A DNA stretch of 31,554 nucleotides, from the NCBI RefSeq assembly GCF_000002865.3, contig NW_001865051.1, forward strand, positions 15,277-46,830, written 5' to 3'. Position numbers and translations under genes: made by a program. Below are positions 1-11,201 of this stretch, in pieces. The DNA comes from Monosiga brevicollis MX1. Its lineage: Eukaryota; Opisthokonta; Choanoflagellata; Craspedida; Salpingoecidae. The notes beneath the pieces are model-generated. The model was not told the origin of the DNA. It did not search any database and saw only the letters and a program-made list of their open reading frames with translations. Position 1 is the stretch's first letter, and the number at the start of each line of letters is the position of its first letter.

Positions 1-1185
1 TCAGCGGGGTGCGGGAGCACCGACAAAGGGATGGCGGGAAGGAAGAAAAGGAGCAGGAGGCAGAATGGATGCGAACGGTGGGCAGGGTGTAGAGGAGCGA
101 GAGACGGAGCAAAGGCGACGAGCAGCGAGAGCAGGAGCAGCAGCCAGAGGGGTAAAGGGGAGAAGAGGGTTGGGAACTGTACTGACGTTGTTCTTGGCTT
201 CAACATAAACACCGTGCTTCAACAGCATCTCCACCACCTTGTCATGACCGTAAGTGCAGGCATAGTGCAGTGGTGTCTGGCTATCCTGTGGGATGATGCA
301 TCAGTATGACGTACAGGTACAGCAGCAGCATCATCATCATCATCATCATGTGGTACAGGTGTAGTATCATAGGGGGGTAAAGGGGGAAAGAAAGAGGCAC
401 TGTACTGACGTTGTCCTTGGCTTCAACATAAACACCGTGCTTCAACAGAATCTCCACCACCTTGACATGACCGTAATAGCAGGCCCTGTGCAGTGGTGTA
501 CCGCCATACTGTGGGATGATGCATCAGCATGACGTACAGGTACAGCATCACCATCACCATCATCACCATTATATGGTACAGGTGCACCATCATAGGGGGA
601 AGAAGGCGAGAAGAGGGAGGTAGAGGTACTAACGCCGGTCTTGGCTTTAGCATCAGCACCGTGCTTCAACAGCATCTCCACCACCTTGACCTGACCGTTC
701 AAGCAGGCATAGTGCAGTGGTGTATTGCCATACTGTGGGATGATGCATCAGCATGACGTACAGGTACAGCATCAGCATCATCATCATCATGAGGTACAGG
801 TGCAGCATCATAGGGGGGTAAAGGGGGGAAGAGGGAGGTATTGTACTGACATCGTTCTTGGCTTCAGCATCAGCACCGTGCTTCAACAGCATCTCCAGCA
901 CCTTGTCATGACCGTAACGGCAGGCCTCGTGCAGTGGTGTATAGCCATGCTGTGGGAGGATGCAAACATGCAGTATATGTTATACCATAACGTCACCCCA
1001 TCCAGTGACATATTTAAAGTGTATCCAATAGCACACAATATAATAACAAACAGCATACGTACCTTATCTTTGTATTGGGCAGCATCTTGAATACGTTGTT
1101 GGTCCCAACTGGTCGACAGCTGCAACGCCTCTTGTGGATCTGATGAATCACACGCCCTGTACAGCTGCTTTCCATCATCACTCAT
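1..1185 (-). CDS. Ankyrin-repeat protein ANK-1 (5' part; runs off left edge)
   Basis: Five exons can be placed on the minus strand: 1185-1063 (41-residue leader), 949-851, 732-634, 508-410 and 285-187. Each of the last four is exactly 99 nt, phase 0 at both ends, and encodes one 33-residue ankyrin repeat with the TPLH motif near the start and LLKHG near the end. The start ATG at 1185 is chosen because the same leader (MSxDGxQLxxAC...DPQxAL...WDQQRIQ) begins the two other ankyrin genes here. The donor of exon 1 is GTACGT; most later donors are GTCAGT. Exons 4 and 5 differ at about 13 of 99 bases, mostly in the 5' half, so the duplications look recent. Ankyrin repeats are protein-binding scaffolds; no partner or catalytic domain is visible. 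The gene continues beyond position 1; the intron from 186 downward lacks the repeat seen in the other introns. Confidence 0.85.
187..960 (-). repeat. Tandem ~220-bp exon-plus-intron units inside ANK-1
   Basis: The same landmark (the LLKHG-coding stretch) occurs at about 221, 444, 668 and 885, giving spacings of 223, 224 and 217 bp. The unit is one ankyrin exon plus its following intron. The introns are also alike: a GTCAGT donor, a purine-poor tract, a short ATG/CAT trinucleotide run (about 326-348, 541-572 and 765-790), then a shared TGATGCATCATCCCACAG-type acceptor. Confidence 0.85.
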
Positions 1186-2524
1186 GGTAACGGTATCTCT
1201 CTCTATTCACCATCCGCTTCAAACCGCTTTGCTTGCTTCTCTAGCCACCACCAATTTTATGAGCCCCCTCCAAGTACAACTCGTCTGACAACCTAGAATT
1301 TGACAGGCGCGCGCCGTTTCCAAAACGGCAGCCGGTCAGCGGGCCCTTTGCTCTTCTCTGCCTGGTGCACCAAACGACTCACCTTTGGTTAACAGTTCTC
1401 GATGACAGTTGCGAGGACAGGTGTACTTGGTTGCCCAAGCGCACGTTGTCGACTGCGAGGTGAGATCAGTGGCCTCACAGAACGCAAAAAAATCAGGCAG
1501 CAGTGCTTTCAATCAAAACGTTCTGGCGTCGCCGCAAGACCCTGATCAGGTAAGTCCCAAACCAAGCACAAACGATCAGTCACCACGCACACACAAAGCA
1601 AGACACGTCAAGCAGCCCGCCGATGCCGATATCGAGACCGAGACCGCTGCCAAAGAAGAAGAAGAAGAAAAAGAAGAAGTCAAAGGCAAAGGGCAAAAAG
1701 CCAAAGAGGGAACGAAAATGCGAACAAACACACGTCTTCTTCTTTTTTAATTCTTTACTTTCGAGAAAAAGTTAATTCCAAAGCGCCCGTTAAGCTTGTT
1801 CGGATGGCGATTTCTTTGCGAGCATTGTCTCAAAGGCTCGCTGTGTAGGTCACAATCAGCTCATTGCCGTCAATGTCACAAGACCTTACGTGACCACACT
1901 TTGTGCAAAGCGAAGCCGACCAGAAAAAAAACCCCCAACTTACAGTTACATGTAGTAAAGAACAAACTCACACCACAACCCGCCTATTTTTTTCGCGGCG
2001 ACCCGCAGCTCGGCACGCAGCGATCAAGCCCCGAGTTTTCTCTGCCACAGGGGAAGCTGGAAAAAAGGGGGTGTGGACATCCAGCTGCTCATCCAGGAGC
2101 CAGCTTTGTGTGTTTTTGATATGGGACTGGCAGCCCTTGCCTATCAGACCCCAAAGCACCGAGACATACTGCTGATAAATTCGAACACAAGCGCACGCCG
2201 CTTCCCGAACAAACGCACAAAGAGAAAACTAAACCACGCTTGACGGTTGTATCTCGCTCTAGCAAGGGACCGGGATTTTACGCCAAGCCGCCCGTGGCGG
2301 CGGCTTGTTGAAGGCGAGCCATGAGTTGGCCGAGTCTGACGCAGGGCGCGACTAGAGTGTCGTTGACGAACCAGCCCTGATCGTCCGGGCTCCATCAAAG
2401 CAGATGGTGGCGAGGGCGCCCGGCATGTGCTACGGTCATGGCAAGGGAGCCGCCCGGCCGTCGTTGTAGCAAGAAGGCATGTACATACAGGGCGTACCTC
2501 TTGCGCCAGCGGAGACTTGGCTTC
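1186..2524. other. Intergenic / 5' region of ANK-1
   Basis: This region probably holds the ANK-1 promoter and an untranslated first exon. A good donor (CAAAG then GTGAGT, minus strand) ends at about 1384, and a possible acceptor lies just before the ATG. The block around 1317-1340 (tccaaaacggcagc) recurs upstream of ANK-2 at about 10467-10480. On the plus strand a lysine/glutamate-rich open stretch (1409-1750) is low-complexity and is not called a gene. Nothing else recognised. Confidence 0.5.
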
Positions 2525-2962
2525 CTACCGACCCATGTCGCCGTGCACGACAACGTGAAGGCTCGCGGTGGAATCTGGGCCGAGCGTGTCGTGAGTTGCA
2601 GAGGCGGGACCGCCGCAGGGCATGGCTTCATAGTTGCCAATGTCAGGTCCGGGCAGGATGAGCGTGACTTGGCTGTAGCCTGAAGGGCGAGGCTTTGAGC
2701 ATGTAGGTCCGACATCTCTGGCCACACCATAGCCGTTGTGCAGGACGTTGGGATTTGGGTCAGGCCCGTGCTGCTGGTCGTACAGTGGGTTTTGGCCTTG
2801 GTATTCATCGGGTACGTCTGGGGTAAAAGAGGGGTTGGTCCGAAGCTCAGCGCGCGGTCGTTGATGGGCAATGAGCATGACGGCCAGTAGCATCCCGAGC
2901 AGCAGGATACCTGTCACCAGACCAGCAATCAAAACAAGGTCCGCTTTTTTAGAGGAGGCCAT
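2525..2962 (-). CDS. Small single-pass membrane protein with tyrosine motifs (small gene A)
   Basis: Single exon of 145 codons plus stop. The ATG at 2962 has a good context (tccATGG). Residues about 8-32 form one hydrophobic helix with KK before it and basic residues after it. The rest is Pro/Tyr-rich and carries an NPxY motif (NPLY, residues 58-61), an S-x-Y-x-x-V sequence around Tyr96 that fits the ITIM pattern, and further tyrosines near 54, 78 and 111. NPxY motifs bind PTB domains, and ITIM-like motifs bind SH2 phosphatases when phosphorylated; choanoflagellates have rich tyrosine-kinase signalling, so an adaptor or receptor-tail role is plausible but inferred. The C-terminal part (GPDIGxYxxMP) is related to the small gene at 11202-11429. 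It could be the last exon of a larger receptor whose upstream exons I cannot identify. Confidence 0.55.
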   Translation of the reverse strand: MASSKKADLVLIAGLVTGILLLGMLLAVMLIAHQRPRAELRTNPSFTPDVPDEYQGQNPLYDQQHGPDPNPNVLHNGYGVARDVGPTCSKPRPSGYSQVTLILPGPDIGNYEAMPCGGPASATHDTLGPDSTASLHVVVHGDMGR

Positions 2963-3918
2963 GGACAATGGAGCGGTCGGGGGGCCAGCAAAGCGCCGGG
3001 GTGTGGATGTGGCCAGCAACGTGCTGGTTGTTGATACGGTATTGTCTTATCGTGGATTGAACCAGCTGCGGTTGGCAAGCATCCACAGTGACCAGAACAG
3101 AACAGGTGCACCATTGAGATGGCTGTAGAGACGCTCAGGGAAAGTGCAATCCGTGCCAGTCGGAGGTGTCACTACAAGCAAACAAGTCTGTCTGCCAAGA
3201 CATTGCCAAGGGCACGAAGCTCGCGCGGGCAACGCATGCCCCTCCCTCCCCCCCCGCCCGCAAAAAAAAAACGCAAAAAAAAAAAAAAAAACGGGGGGCA
3301 ACTCAGTACGTCAAGGTGTGTATGTTAGTCAGGGGATAAAGACTGTCGTAGTCCAGTAAATCAAAAATGCTCAAGCGGCATGTCCAACCATTTGGTAACG
3401 GCTGAGGCTCATTGTATCCAACACAGAGTGGTGTATACGTGTCTCTGGCGCTGCTTTGGTGACTATAGAATCTGCGGTCCTTCAGACGCAAGTGCCTCAG
3501 TGAAGCGACCCCTCAGCCCAAGCTTGGCACGACATACAAACATGCAGTCTCTGCTTGCTGTGATAGTTGTGGTTGAGAACAAATGCCAAGCCATCTCGGT
3601 GGCAGGAGCAATTACAACGTTCGACTGGAGGAACTACCCATGACGCTTTGCACACTTTCACAATTGATTGTCATTCGATTCTCGCGGAGTTTTAGGATAT
3701 GATCTGTCTGTGGTTAATTCACAAAGCAAACAGAGGAAATGGTCTACCAGGACCAAACTTATATCTCAAAGGCAGGAACAATCACAATGTTCGACAGGCT
3801 TCCTTGTCGAGCGCCTTATGCTGCAATGATTGATCACAATCTTATCTTCCATTGTGATCCAGCAGCCACTGGACATACGTCTATGCTAGTCCAATCTGTT
3901 AGTGCCCCATAGTGTCCG
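2963..3918. other. Intergenic region between small gene A and the ANK-2 3' end
   Basis: No convincing gene. It holds C-, A- and T-rich runs near 3240-3295 and an imperfect direct repeat: about 3596-3630 and 3766-3800 share GGCAGGARCAATYACAAYGT followed by TCGAC, 170 bp apart. Confidence 0.5.
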
Positions 3919-6900
3919 TCACAAGGGGCGTGAAAGTACCGCTTGATTCTCGGCTTGCAAGTTACCGAGGATAGACTTCAGGTCATCAAGCGCGTTCATT
4001 TCAAATAGTGTAGGCTCCACGCGCCAGCCGACACCGAAGAGAACCGCACTTGAAGCCCTGCAGTGCCTTCGTTGCTCAGCTATTATCAAACTTTGAACTA
4101 ACATTGGATGTTAGAAATGCAAAGTCAAAGCGTGCAAACGGAGCACAGCCGAGTCCAAGTCATCTTACATTTTGATACTGAGCTCTGATACGCCCTTGGC
4201 AAACGGCTGGCACGAAGCATCCTGCGGATCAGCTGATGTGATGCACACAGACGCTTTGAGTCACACCGCTGCGGCACTACGGCGCGACTTGTTAGCGTGC
4301 TTCTTACATCCAGATCGACTCGGCGTTTCTTGAGAATTCTGTCAAGTGGAGTCTTTCCGTCCTGCAGCATGCAGCATCAGTGGGTGCATCAGCCACCACA
4401 TTCATGCGTAAAAGATCAAACAAAGACCTCTTTTGCACATATACTAGCAAGGCACATAGCCAACGAACAAGATGCGACAAGCTTGGTGCAAACACACACA
4501 AAAAAAACAGAGTCAGTTGTCTCAGATCTAACCGAACTCAGCACATCAACATCCGCGCCGTGTTTTAGAAGCGCGGCTACGATGTTCTCATTGGTATAAT
4601 GACAAGCCACGTGAAGAGCTGTTGAGTCGTTCTGTCAAGCCAACACGCAAGGCAAAGCAACGACGCCTCTTGAGCGGGGCAGTCAAACCAAGGCAGTGCT
4701 TGCATTAACAACATGAAGCACATTCGTGTGGCGAAACAAAGAGGCGTATTCAAATGGCAAGTGCACAGCAGCAGGAGCTAGGAAAAGACAATATACTAGT
4801 GATGTTTAAAACGTTGAACACCATGGAAGGAAGAGCAGAGGATACTGACGACACATTTCGCTTCAATATCAGCGCCGTGTTTCAACAACATCTCCACCAC
4901 CTCCACATGGCCTCCACAGCAGGCAAAGAACAGCGGTGTACTGTTGCCCTGTGTTTGAACCACCGTCGCCACCACCACACACGTAGTTGCATCAGCATGC
5001 CCAGCAATACCATGATGAGACGAATTCCAGAACAGTTTATGCACAAGTACCTCATGCAAACTGGTGTGAAATAAAAGAGCCATCCACATCATTTAAAAAG
5101 AGAGACAGAGAGAGCAGGGAGAAAGAGGTAGGAACGAACCTCGTTCTTGGCTTCAGTATCAGCTTTACTTTCCAATAGAATCTGTACCACTTCCTTGTGG
5201 CCGAAAAAGGAGGCCCAATGCAGTGGTGTTGTGCCAAACTGGGGGTTGATTTGAGTCACCATTACCGTCATGGCCGCCGCAAGCGTAATTGCAGCATTCC
5301 GTGTGCCGCGGTGAGATGTCCAAAAAAGTTGGTATTCACGTATCACACGTGGAACGGGAGGAAATTGGAAGCGGTGGACTTCGACTGACAAAAACCAGCT
5401 GCAAACGGTGTTCTGACCTTGCCCTTGGCGTTGACGTTTGCACGGTGTTCTAATAGCGCCTTGACCATTCTTTTATAACCCTTTTGGCTGGCATTGTAAA
5501 GTGGCGTGCTGCCTTGCTGTGGTTTGATTCAACACCACCACCACGATCACAGGTGTGATTGCACACAAACCATGCGCATTGAAATCATAAAAAGAACACG
5601 ATAAAGATTTAAGTCGGTCCGACTTCTTCTCTGGCAAACCTCAAAGGTAAAAGAAGAGGAAGAGAAGCCAATCAGACCAAAAAAAGGAGGAAGGAGTTGT
5701 ACTGACTTTGCACGTGGCTTCAGAATTAGCACCATGTTGCAATAGCATGCGTGCCGCCTCAGCATATCCAAGCTGGGAGGTAATGTGAAGCGGTGTTTCG
5801 CCAGACTGTAGGTTGATGCAGCACCGGCATGACCGTCACACGCGGTTGCGCCATTCCCATGACCCACAGTCGTGAGATCTATTTGTACATCAGTTGATCC
5901 ACACGCAAAGACACGTGCAGAGCAGAATACAGACCAAAAGAAGCAAGCGGAAAAGAAAAGAAAAAAGCAGAGGAACCGGATAAACAGGGTTGGACTGACT
6001 TGGTTCCTGGCTTTATGGCTAGCGCCATGCTTGAGAAGTAGCTTAATCATTGTCACTTCCCCATGTCTGCAGGCGAGGTGCAGCAGCGTATTGCCAGACT
6101 ACGATAGGTTTACCATTATGGTGAGGTCACAGCAGCTTTTTTCAACAGGAAATGTCCAGTTTCACATGTAGACCTCAAGGAAGCAAAATAAAAAACGAGC
6201 AGTAGAGGAGAGGACAGTACTCACGGCATCCTTCACTTTTCGACTAAAGCCATGCTTGAACATCGCCTCCACCACACCCGCCCGCCCAGTATAGCAGGCG
6301 TTCCACAGAAGTGAATCACGGAGCTGTGGCGTAATTCAGCACCGCCACGTTCCCACACATGATTGGAGCGTTACCATGACCAAAGAATGTTGGGATAAGC
6401 GTGATAAAAAAATGAAGTGCAAATGCCTCATGGAGGAAAAAATGTAAAGCTTCGACAATAGGATGAGTGGCAGAAAAAAGTCAAGAACTTGCCTCGTGAC
6501 TAGCGTTGAAACCGTGCTTCAACAGCATCTCCACCACCCTCGGGTGATCGTGATAACAGGCAACGTGGAATGGCGTCCTGCCATACTGTCGTCATCAGAA
6601 ACGGCCAAAGTGCAGTGTCATCATTGGCGTGATAAGACGAACGATAGTGATGCTGAAGGCCTTCGTCTCTCTTCTTGGCTGGCTTGTGATACGACTGGGA
6701 TCATAAATAAGAGCAGGGCGTCGATAAAAGTTGCTACTAACCGAATCCTTTTCTTTGGTGTTAGCGCCGCGCTTCAACAAAACCTCTGCCACCTCTACAT
6801 GGCCGTGAATGGAGGCCTGATGCAGGGGTGTTCTGAAAAGCTATCGGGTCACAATCCGGTTCGGACACCAAGAACAACACCATCATAACCGACGTGATTG

Positions 6901-9900
6901 TGAACAAAATACCAACATGAGACAAAAAGCATTGTGGTAATAATGGGAGTGCCGTGTGCGTACAGATCAAACGGGAACAACAGGAATGCGGTCGCCATAG
7001 GAGAGAGGAAAGCCTCAAGCAAAACAGGCTGAGCATTCACCTTATCCAGAGCGTTTGAATCCGCGCCGTGGTCTAGCATTACTTCAACCGCCCCAACATC
7101 TGCATAAAGGCAGGCATCATGTAATGGTGTGTCACCATTCTATGGGGTGGATGTGCCACCGCACCAGTACAAATACAAACGTGGAGTTATAGATGCCCAC
7201 AGCACAGTGAGAGATGCATATCATACCAGCTGGTGGATAGGCACCGTATGCAGCCCTGCAGCCCGAGAGGGAGAACAAAGGAAGCAGTCGTGATCGCGGA
7301 CAGGAGGAAAACGGCACAGACCCCATTCTTGGCTTCAGGATCGGCGCCGTGCTCCAATAACATCTTGACCACCTTGATGCGGCTTTTGAAAGAGGCCTGG
7401 TGCAATGGGGTATTGCCATCCTTAAGGCCAAATCACAACGGCCGCCAAACACGCACATGATGAGACCCTGATGCGCCAACGCCATCGCAATCAAGTCCAA
7501 AGGGGAGACGATTATCGACATCAAACAAATAGCAACAAGAGCACAGCGAGTGGGACTGACAGTGTTCTCATCTTGAGCCCCAGCGCCATGCAACAGCATA
7601 TCCACAACCTTCCCATGACCTCTCATGTAAGCGTCGTGCAGCGGTGTATTGCGACGCTGTCAGTTCGTCCACCATCACCATACGGGGTGGTAGCGATGTC
7701 ATATCATACGGCATTATGTCAAGATGAATGCAAGTATGATGCATGCCTGCTTCTTGACACACGGGAGCGAGGGAAGACATCGACATGACGACGAGAAAAA
7801 AAAAAGAAGAAAAAAAAGGGACCGACCTCGTCTGTAGCTCGAGCATCAGCGCCGCGCAACAGCAGCATCCGCACAATTTCTGCCTGGCCATGGTAGGAGG
7901 CGCGGTGCAGTGGCGTTTTGCCGCCCTGTGGGTTGGTTCATCATTATCATCACCATCACAAATGTAGTTGCAGGGATGCCGACATCATGATGAGCTGCAC
8001 TTAATCCTGCCAATAAATACGCACGACATGCAGACCAGCAGAAAGACGAAATCTATCGAGTTCCAAACGTAGGGTAGAAGGCGACAGTTGTGACTAACCC
8101 AATTTTTAACCTGGATGTCAACGCCACGCGTCAGCAGCACCTCGCCGACCTCCACATGACCCTTGGTACAGGCATAATGCAGTGGCGTATCACCAGCCTA
8201 AAGTTGATCGCCATCGTTAAATGTAGCATGCCCAAGGCATGAGGATATAAGGCCCAAATCAGATGATGGCACATGCACTTCTTATGCACGGTAAAAGAAG
8301 AAAGACGAAAGCTATCAACGTCAAACAAAAGCAGTGCGGCAAGGAGGATGGGGCTGACCTCATCCTTGGCACTGGCATCAACACCGCCGTGCTGCAGTAA
8401 CGCCTCTACCACTCTCGCACGGCCATTGCAGCAGGCGCCGTACATTGGTGTACGGTCGTCCTCAGTTTTGGCATTGGCATCAACACCGTGTTCCAGCAAC
8501 ATGTCCACCACCGCCACATGACCATTGCAGCAGGCAGCATACAATGACATATTGCCGCCCCTGTCTCCGACGTCAACGCCGTGCTTCAGCAACATCTCCA
8601 CCACGCCAGCATGGCCATTGCGACAGGCACCGTACAATGGTGTATGACCGTCCTCATCATTGGCATTGGCATCCACGCCGTGCGTTAGTAACACCTCCAC
8701 CGCCCCCATATGACCATTGCAACAGGCACCGTACAAAGGCGTACTGCCGTGCTGTGGATTGAAGCACCGGCATAACCACCACGCACGTGGTTCCAGCATC
8801 AGCATACACCCCCCGAAAAGAATCATAACGATCACACCAGGTGGTGTATACACATGACACACAGACAACATTCAGACGTTAACTGCCGGCATTGACAAGA
8901 GCAGCGTGGCAACGAAGGATGCTGACCTCATCCTTGGCTTCGGCATCACCGCCGCTCTGCAGTAAGACACTAGCCACCTCCACGTGGCCGCTGGAGGAGG
9001 CATTGTTCAATGGCGTCATGCCACACTGTACGCCGACACACCACCACAACACAACCAAGACAGCCGACACATGTGCGGCGGCAGCATCGGCGTGACCCAC
9101 AAGATCACATTGAGAAAAAGCAGGGAAACAATAGTGGTCCTCGATCCAGACCCAGAACAAGAGGGAAGCAGGAGGATCAACAAAGAGAAGCAAGGGAAAA
9201 AAACGGTGGCGCTGACCTTGTCTTGGGCGTTAGCATCAACACCATGTTTCAATAGCGTTTTCACCACCTCCACGTGTCCAAGCGAACAGGCACCATGTAA
9301 TGGCGTGACATCATTCTGTGAATTGATTCACCACGGTACACCCACGGACGTCGAGTCGCATGCGTGACAGATGATGAAATAAATCTCAAAACCAGCTGGC
9401 GAGCCAGCACCGCGTGCAGAGCAACAGGGAGAAAGAAGCGGCCAGCCAAGATTAAAGACGTGGCAGGGAAAATGGGAGTACTGACCTCGTTCTTGGGTTC
9501 GGGTTCAGCGCCATGCTTCAGTAGCGTTTCCACCACCCCCACATGGCCTGTGGTACAGGCATAGTACAGTGGTGTCGTGCCACCCTGAAGGTCGATTCAA
9601 ACAGCCATCACCACCACCAGACGTGTTTGCAACATGGCCAGGTTATTACCATCGTGAGTTCCATCTTCCATCCATAAACCAGCTAGACGTCGAGAAGAGG
9701 GAAGCGTTGGGCTCGAAAGGAGAGTAACAAGAGGCGAAAGGGACTGACAATGTTTTTGACGTCGGCATCAGCGCCATGCTCCAACAACACGTTCACGACG
9801 TCCACACGACCTCTGCCGCTGGCATAGTGCAGTGGCGCAAAGCCACCCTACGTGTTCACAGCATCAACGTGCCCCATCATGTTGAGATGACCACCTGCTT

Positions 9901-10331
9901 CACAAGCAGGCGCATGCAGACCAACGACAAAAGCGTTCTACATCATACAAAAGAAAGCAGTCGGGGGATGATACTGACAATATTCCTGGCTTGAACATCA
10001 GCGCCGTGTTCCAACACCACCACGATCGCTCCCAGATGGCCATTGTCGCAGGCGTAGTGCAGTGGCGTATAGCCAAGCTGTGGGCACCATCACACGCACA
10101 CACAGTAGCACACATGCAGCTCTTCGTCAAATCAACATCGTGATCTGAATTGCACGTTCCCAGAATCAGTGACACAGACACCTCAACCAACATGGCACGC
10201 ACCTCTTCATCTTTGTAGACGGCAGCGGCTTGAATGCGCTGTTGATCCCAGCTTTCCAACAACCGCAGCGCCGCTTGTGGATCCGATGAATCACACGCCC
10301 TGTGCAGCTGATATCCATCGTCCAAACTCAT
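3919..10331 (-). CDS. ANK-2, 24-exon ankyrin-repeat protein, about 879 aa
   Basis: Exons (minus): 10331-10203, 10077-9979, 9847-9749, 9584-9486, 9315-9217, 9025-8927, 8751-8359, 8197-8099, 7925-7827, 7656-7561, 7420-7322, 7139-7041, 6840-6742, 6585-6493, 6323-6225, 6098-6000, 5805-5707, 5516-5418, 5238-5140, 4948-4850, 4631-4533, 4361-4308, 4221-4169, 4057-3919. Phases agree throughout and the frame is open to a TGA at 3921-3919. Exon 1 is the 43-residue leader shared with ANK-1. Exons 2-6 and 8-21 each encode one repeat (usually 33 residues; exon 10 is 32, exon 14 is 31). Exon 7 (393 nt) holds four repeats without introns. Exon 22 is a half repeat capping the array, and exons 23-24 encode a 63-residue non-repeat tail. 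Most donors are GTCAGT or GTCAGC; exon 14 uses GC (GAG then GCAAGT). No membrane or catalytic segment is seen, so it is probably a cytosolic scaffold. The last three exon boundaries are least certain. Confidence 0.8.
8359..8751 (-). repeat. Four ankyrin repeats fused in one exon
   Basis: One 131-codon open stretch codes for repeats of 33, 31, 33 and 34 residues. All four carry the unusual [GA]ACCNG or ACRNG core and a DxHTPLYG-like start, more like each other than like neighbouring single-repeat exons. This suggests expansion inside the exon rather than by exon duplication. Confidence 0.8.
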
Positions 10332-11201
10332 GGTCACGGGTCGCCATCAAACTCCCTATAGCACTCTGAGCACTCATCACAATGTCAGCTACAACAATGT
10401 ATTGTTGCACAAAAAAAAAAGAGTCTGACATTGGACAAGCGCAAAAAAAAAAAAAAAAAAAAATCTCCAAAACGGCAGCTGGCCAACCAACAGCAGAGCC
10501 TTGCTCACTCCCTTCCTGATCAGCTGAATTGAAGCGCAAGCTGCTCACCTTGATCCACCGGTGTTGTCGATATGCCCTTCTTCATTTGCACAGCGCACGG
10601 CGTTGACCAGCGTCATGTGAGGCGGGGGAAAGGGACAATGCTATCACAAACCAAAACAAGAAAAAAGAAAAGGCAGCGTCCGACGCGACTTACCTCGACC
10701 ACACACGCTCTAGCGTCGCCACAAGCGCCAAGAACCAGTTGTTCACCGCGTTGATCCTCAAGCAAACAAGCATACGCAATCAGGTTTGAATTCACACAGG
10801 AGCAGCCAGCGCAGGAGCACCACGACGCAAATTGGAGAAGGAGTCAAAAGAAAATGACAGTCAAATCATACAAGCAGTACGAAAAGAACAACAACAACAA
10901 CAGCAGCAGCAGCAACAGCAGCAGCAACAACAATCACAACACCAACGAAAAAGCTTTGAACAGCTGAATGACGGTTTCACATGTCATGAGCGTGTGAACA
11001 CTGCAAGCGCGTGAGCATGAGCGCAAGCAACCAACAAAGCTCGTCGCTGGCTACTCTCGCAGCTCAACATCGGCAAAACCCTTGGGGGAAAAAAAGAGTC
11101 CTTTAATGGCAAGGACACGTCGCATTGAAGAGGCACAACTATTCGGGTGCAACATCCGCACCGCTTGCTCCTAAAAGCATTCCGTCCTGCTGCTGAGTCC
11201 C
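10332..11201. other. Intergenic / 5' region of ANK-2 with CAA/CAG repeat
   Basis: Contains a 21-base A run (about 10443-10463), the block shared with the ANK-1 upstream region (about 10467-10480) and a good minus-strand donor (TCAAG then GTGAGC) at about 10550, matching the donor upstream of ANK-1. A second good donor (GTCGAG then GTAAGT) lies near 10692. These suggest untranslated or short upstream exons of ANK-2. A CAA/CAG trinucleotide repeat spans about 10887-10933. No ATG-started gene could be supported. Confidence 0.45.

Noticed and set aside
1409-1750. Plus-strand open stretch with a Lys/Glu-rich end and a good donor near 1549
   Set aside because: Low-complexity GAA/AAG composition, no homologous counterpart upstream of ANK-2, and it overlaps the probable 5' region of ANK-1 on the other strand.
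10832-11014. Plus-strand polyglutamine open frame
   Set aside because: No ATG at its start; it is a CAA/CAG microsatellite read in one frame, with no recognisable flanking domain.
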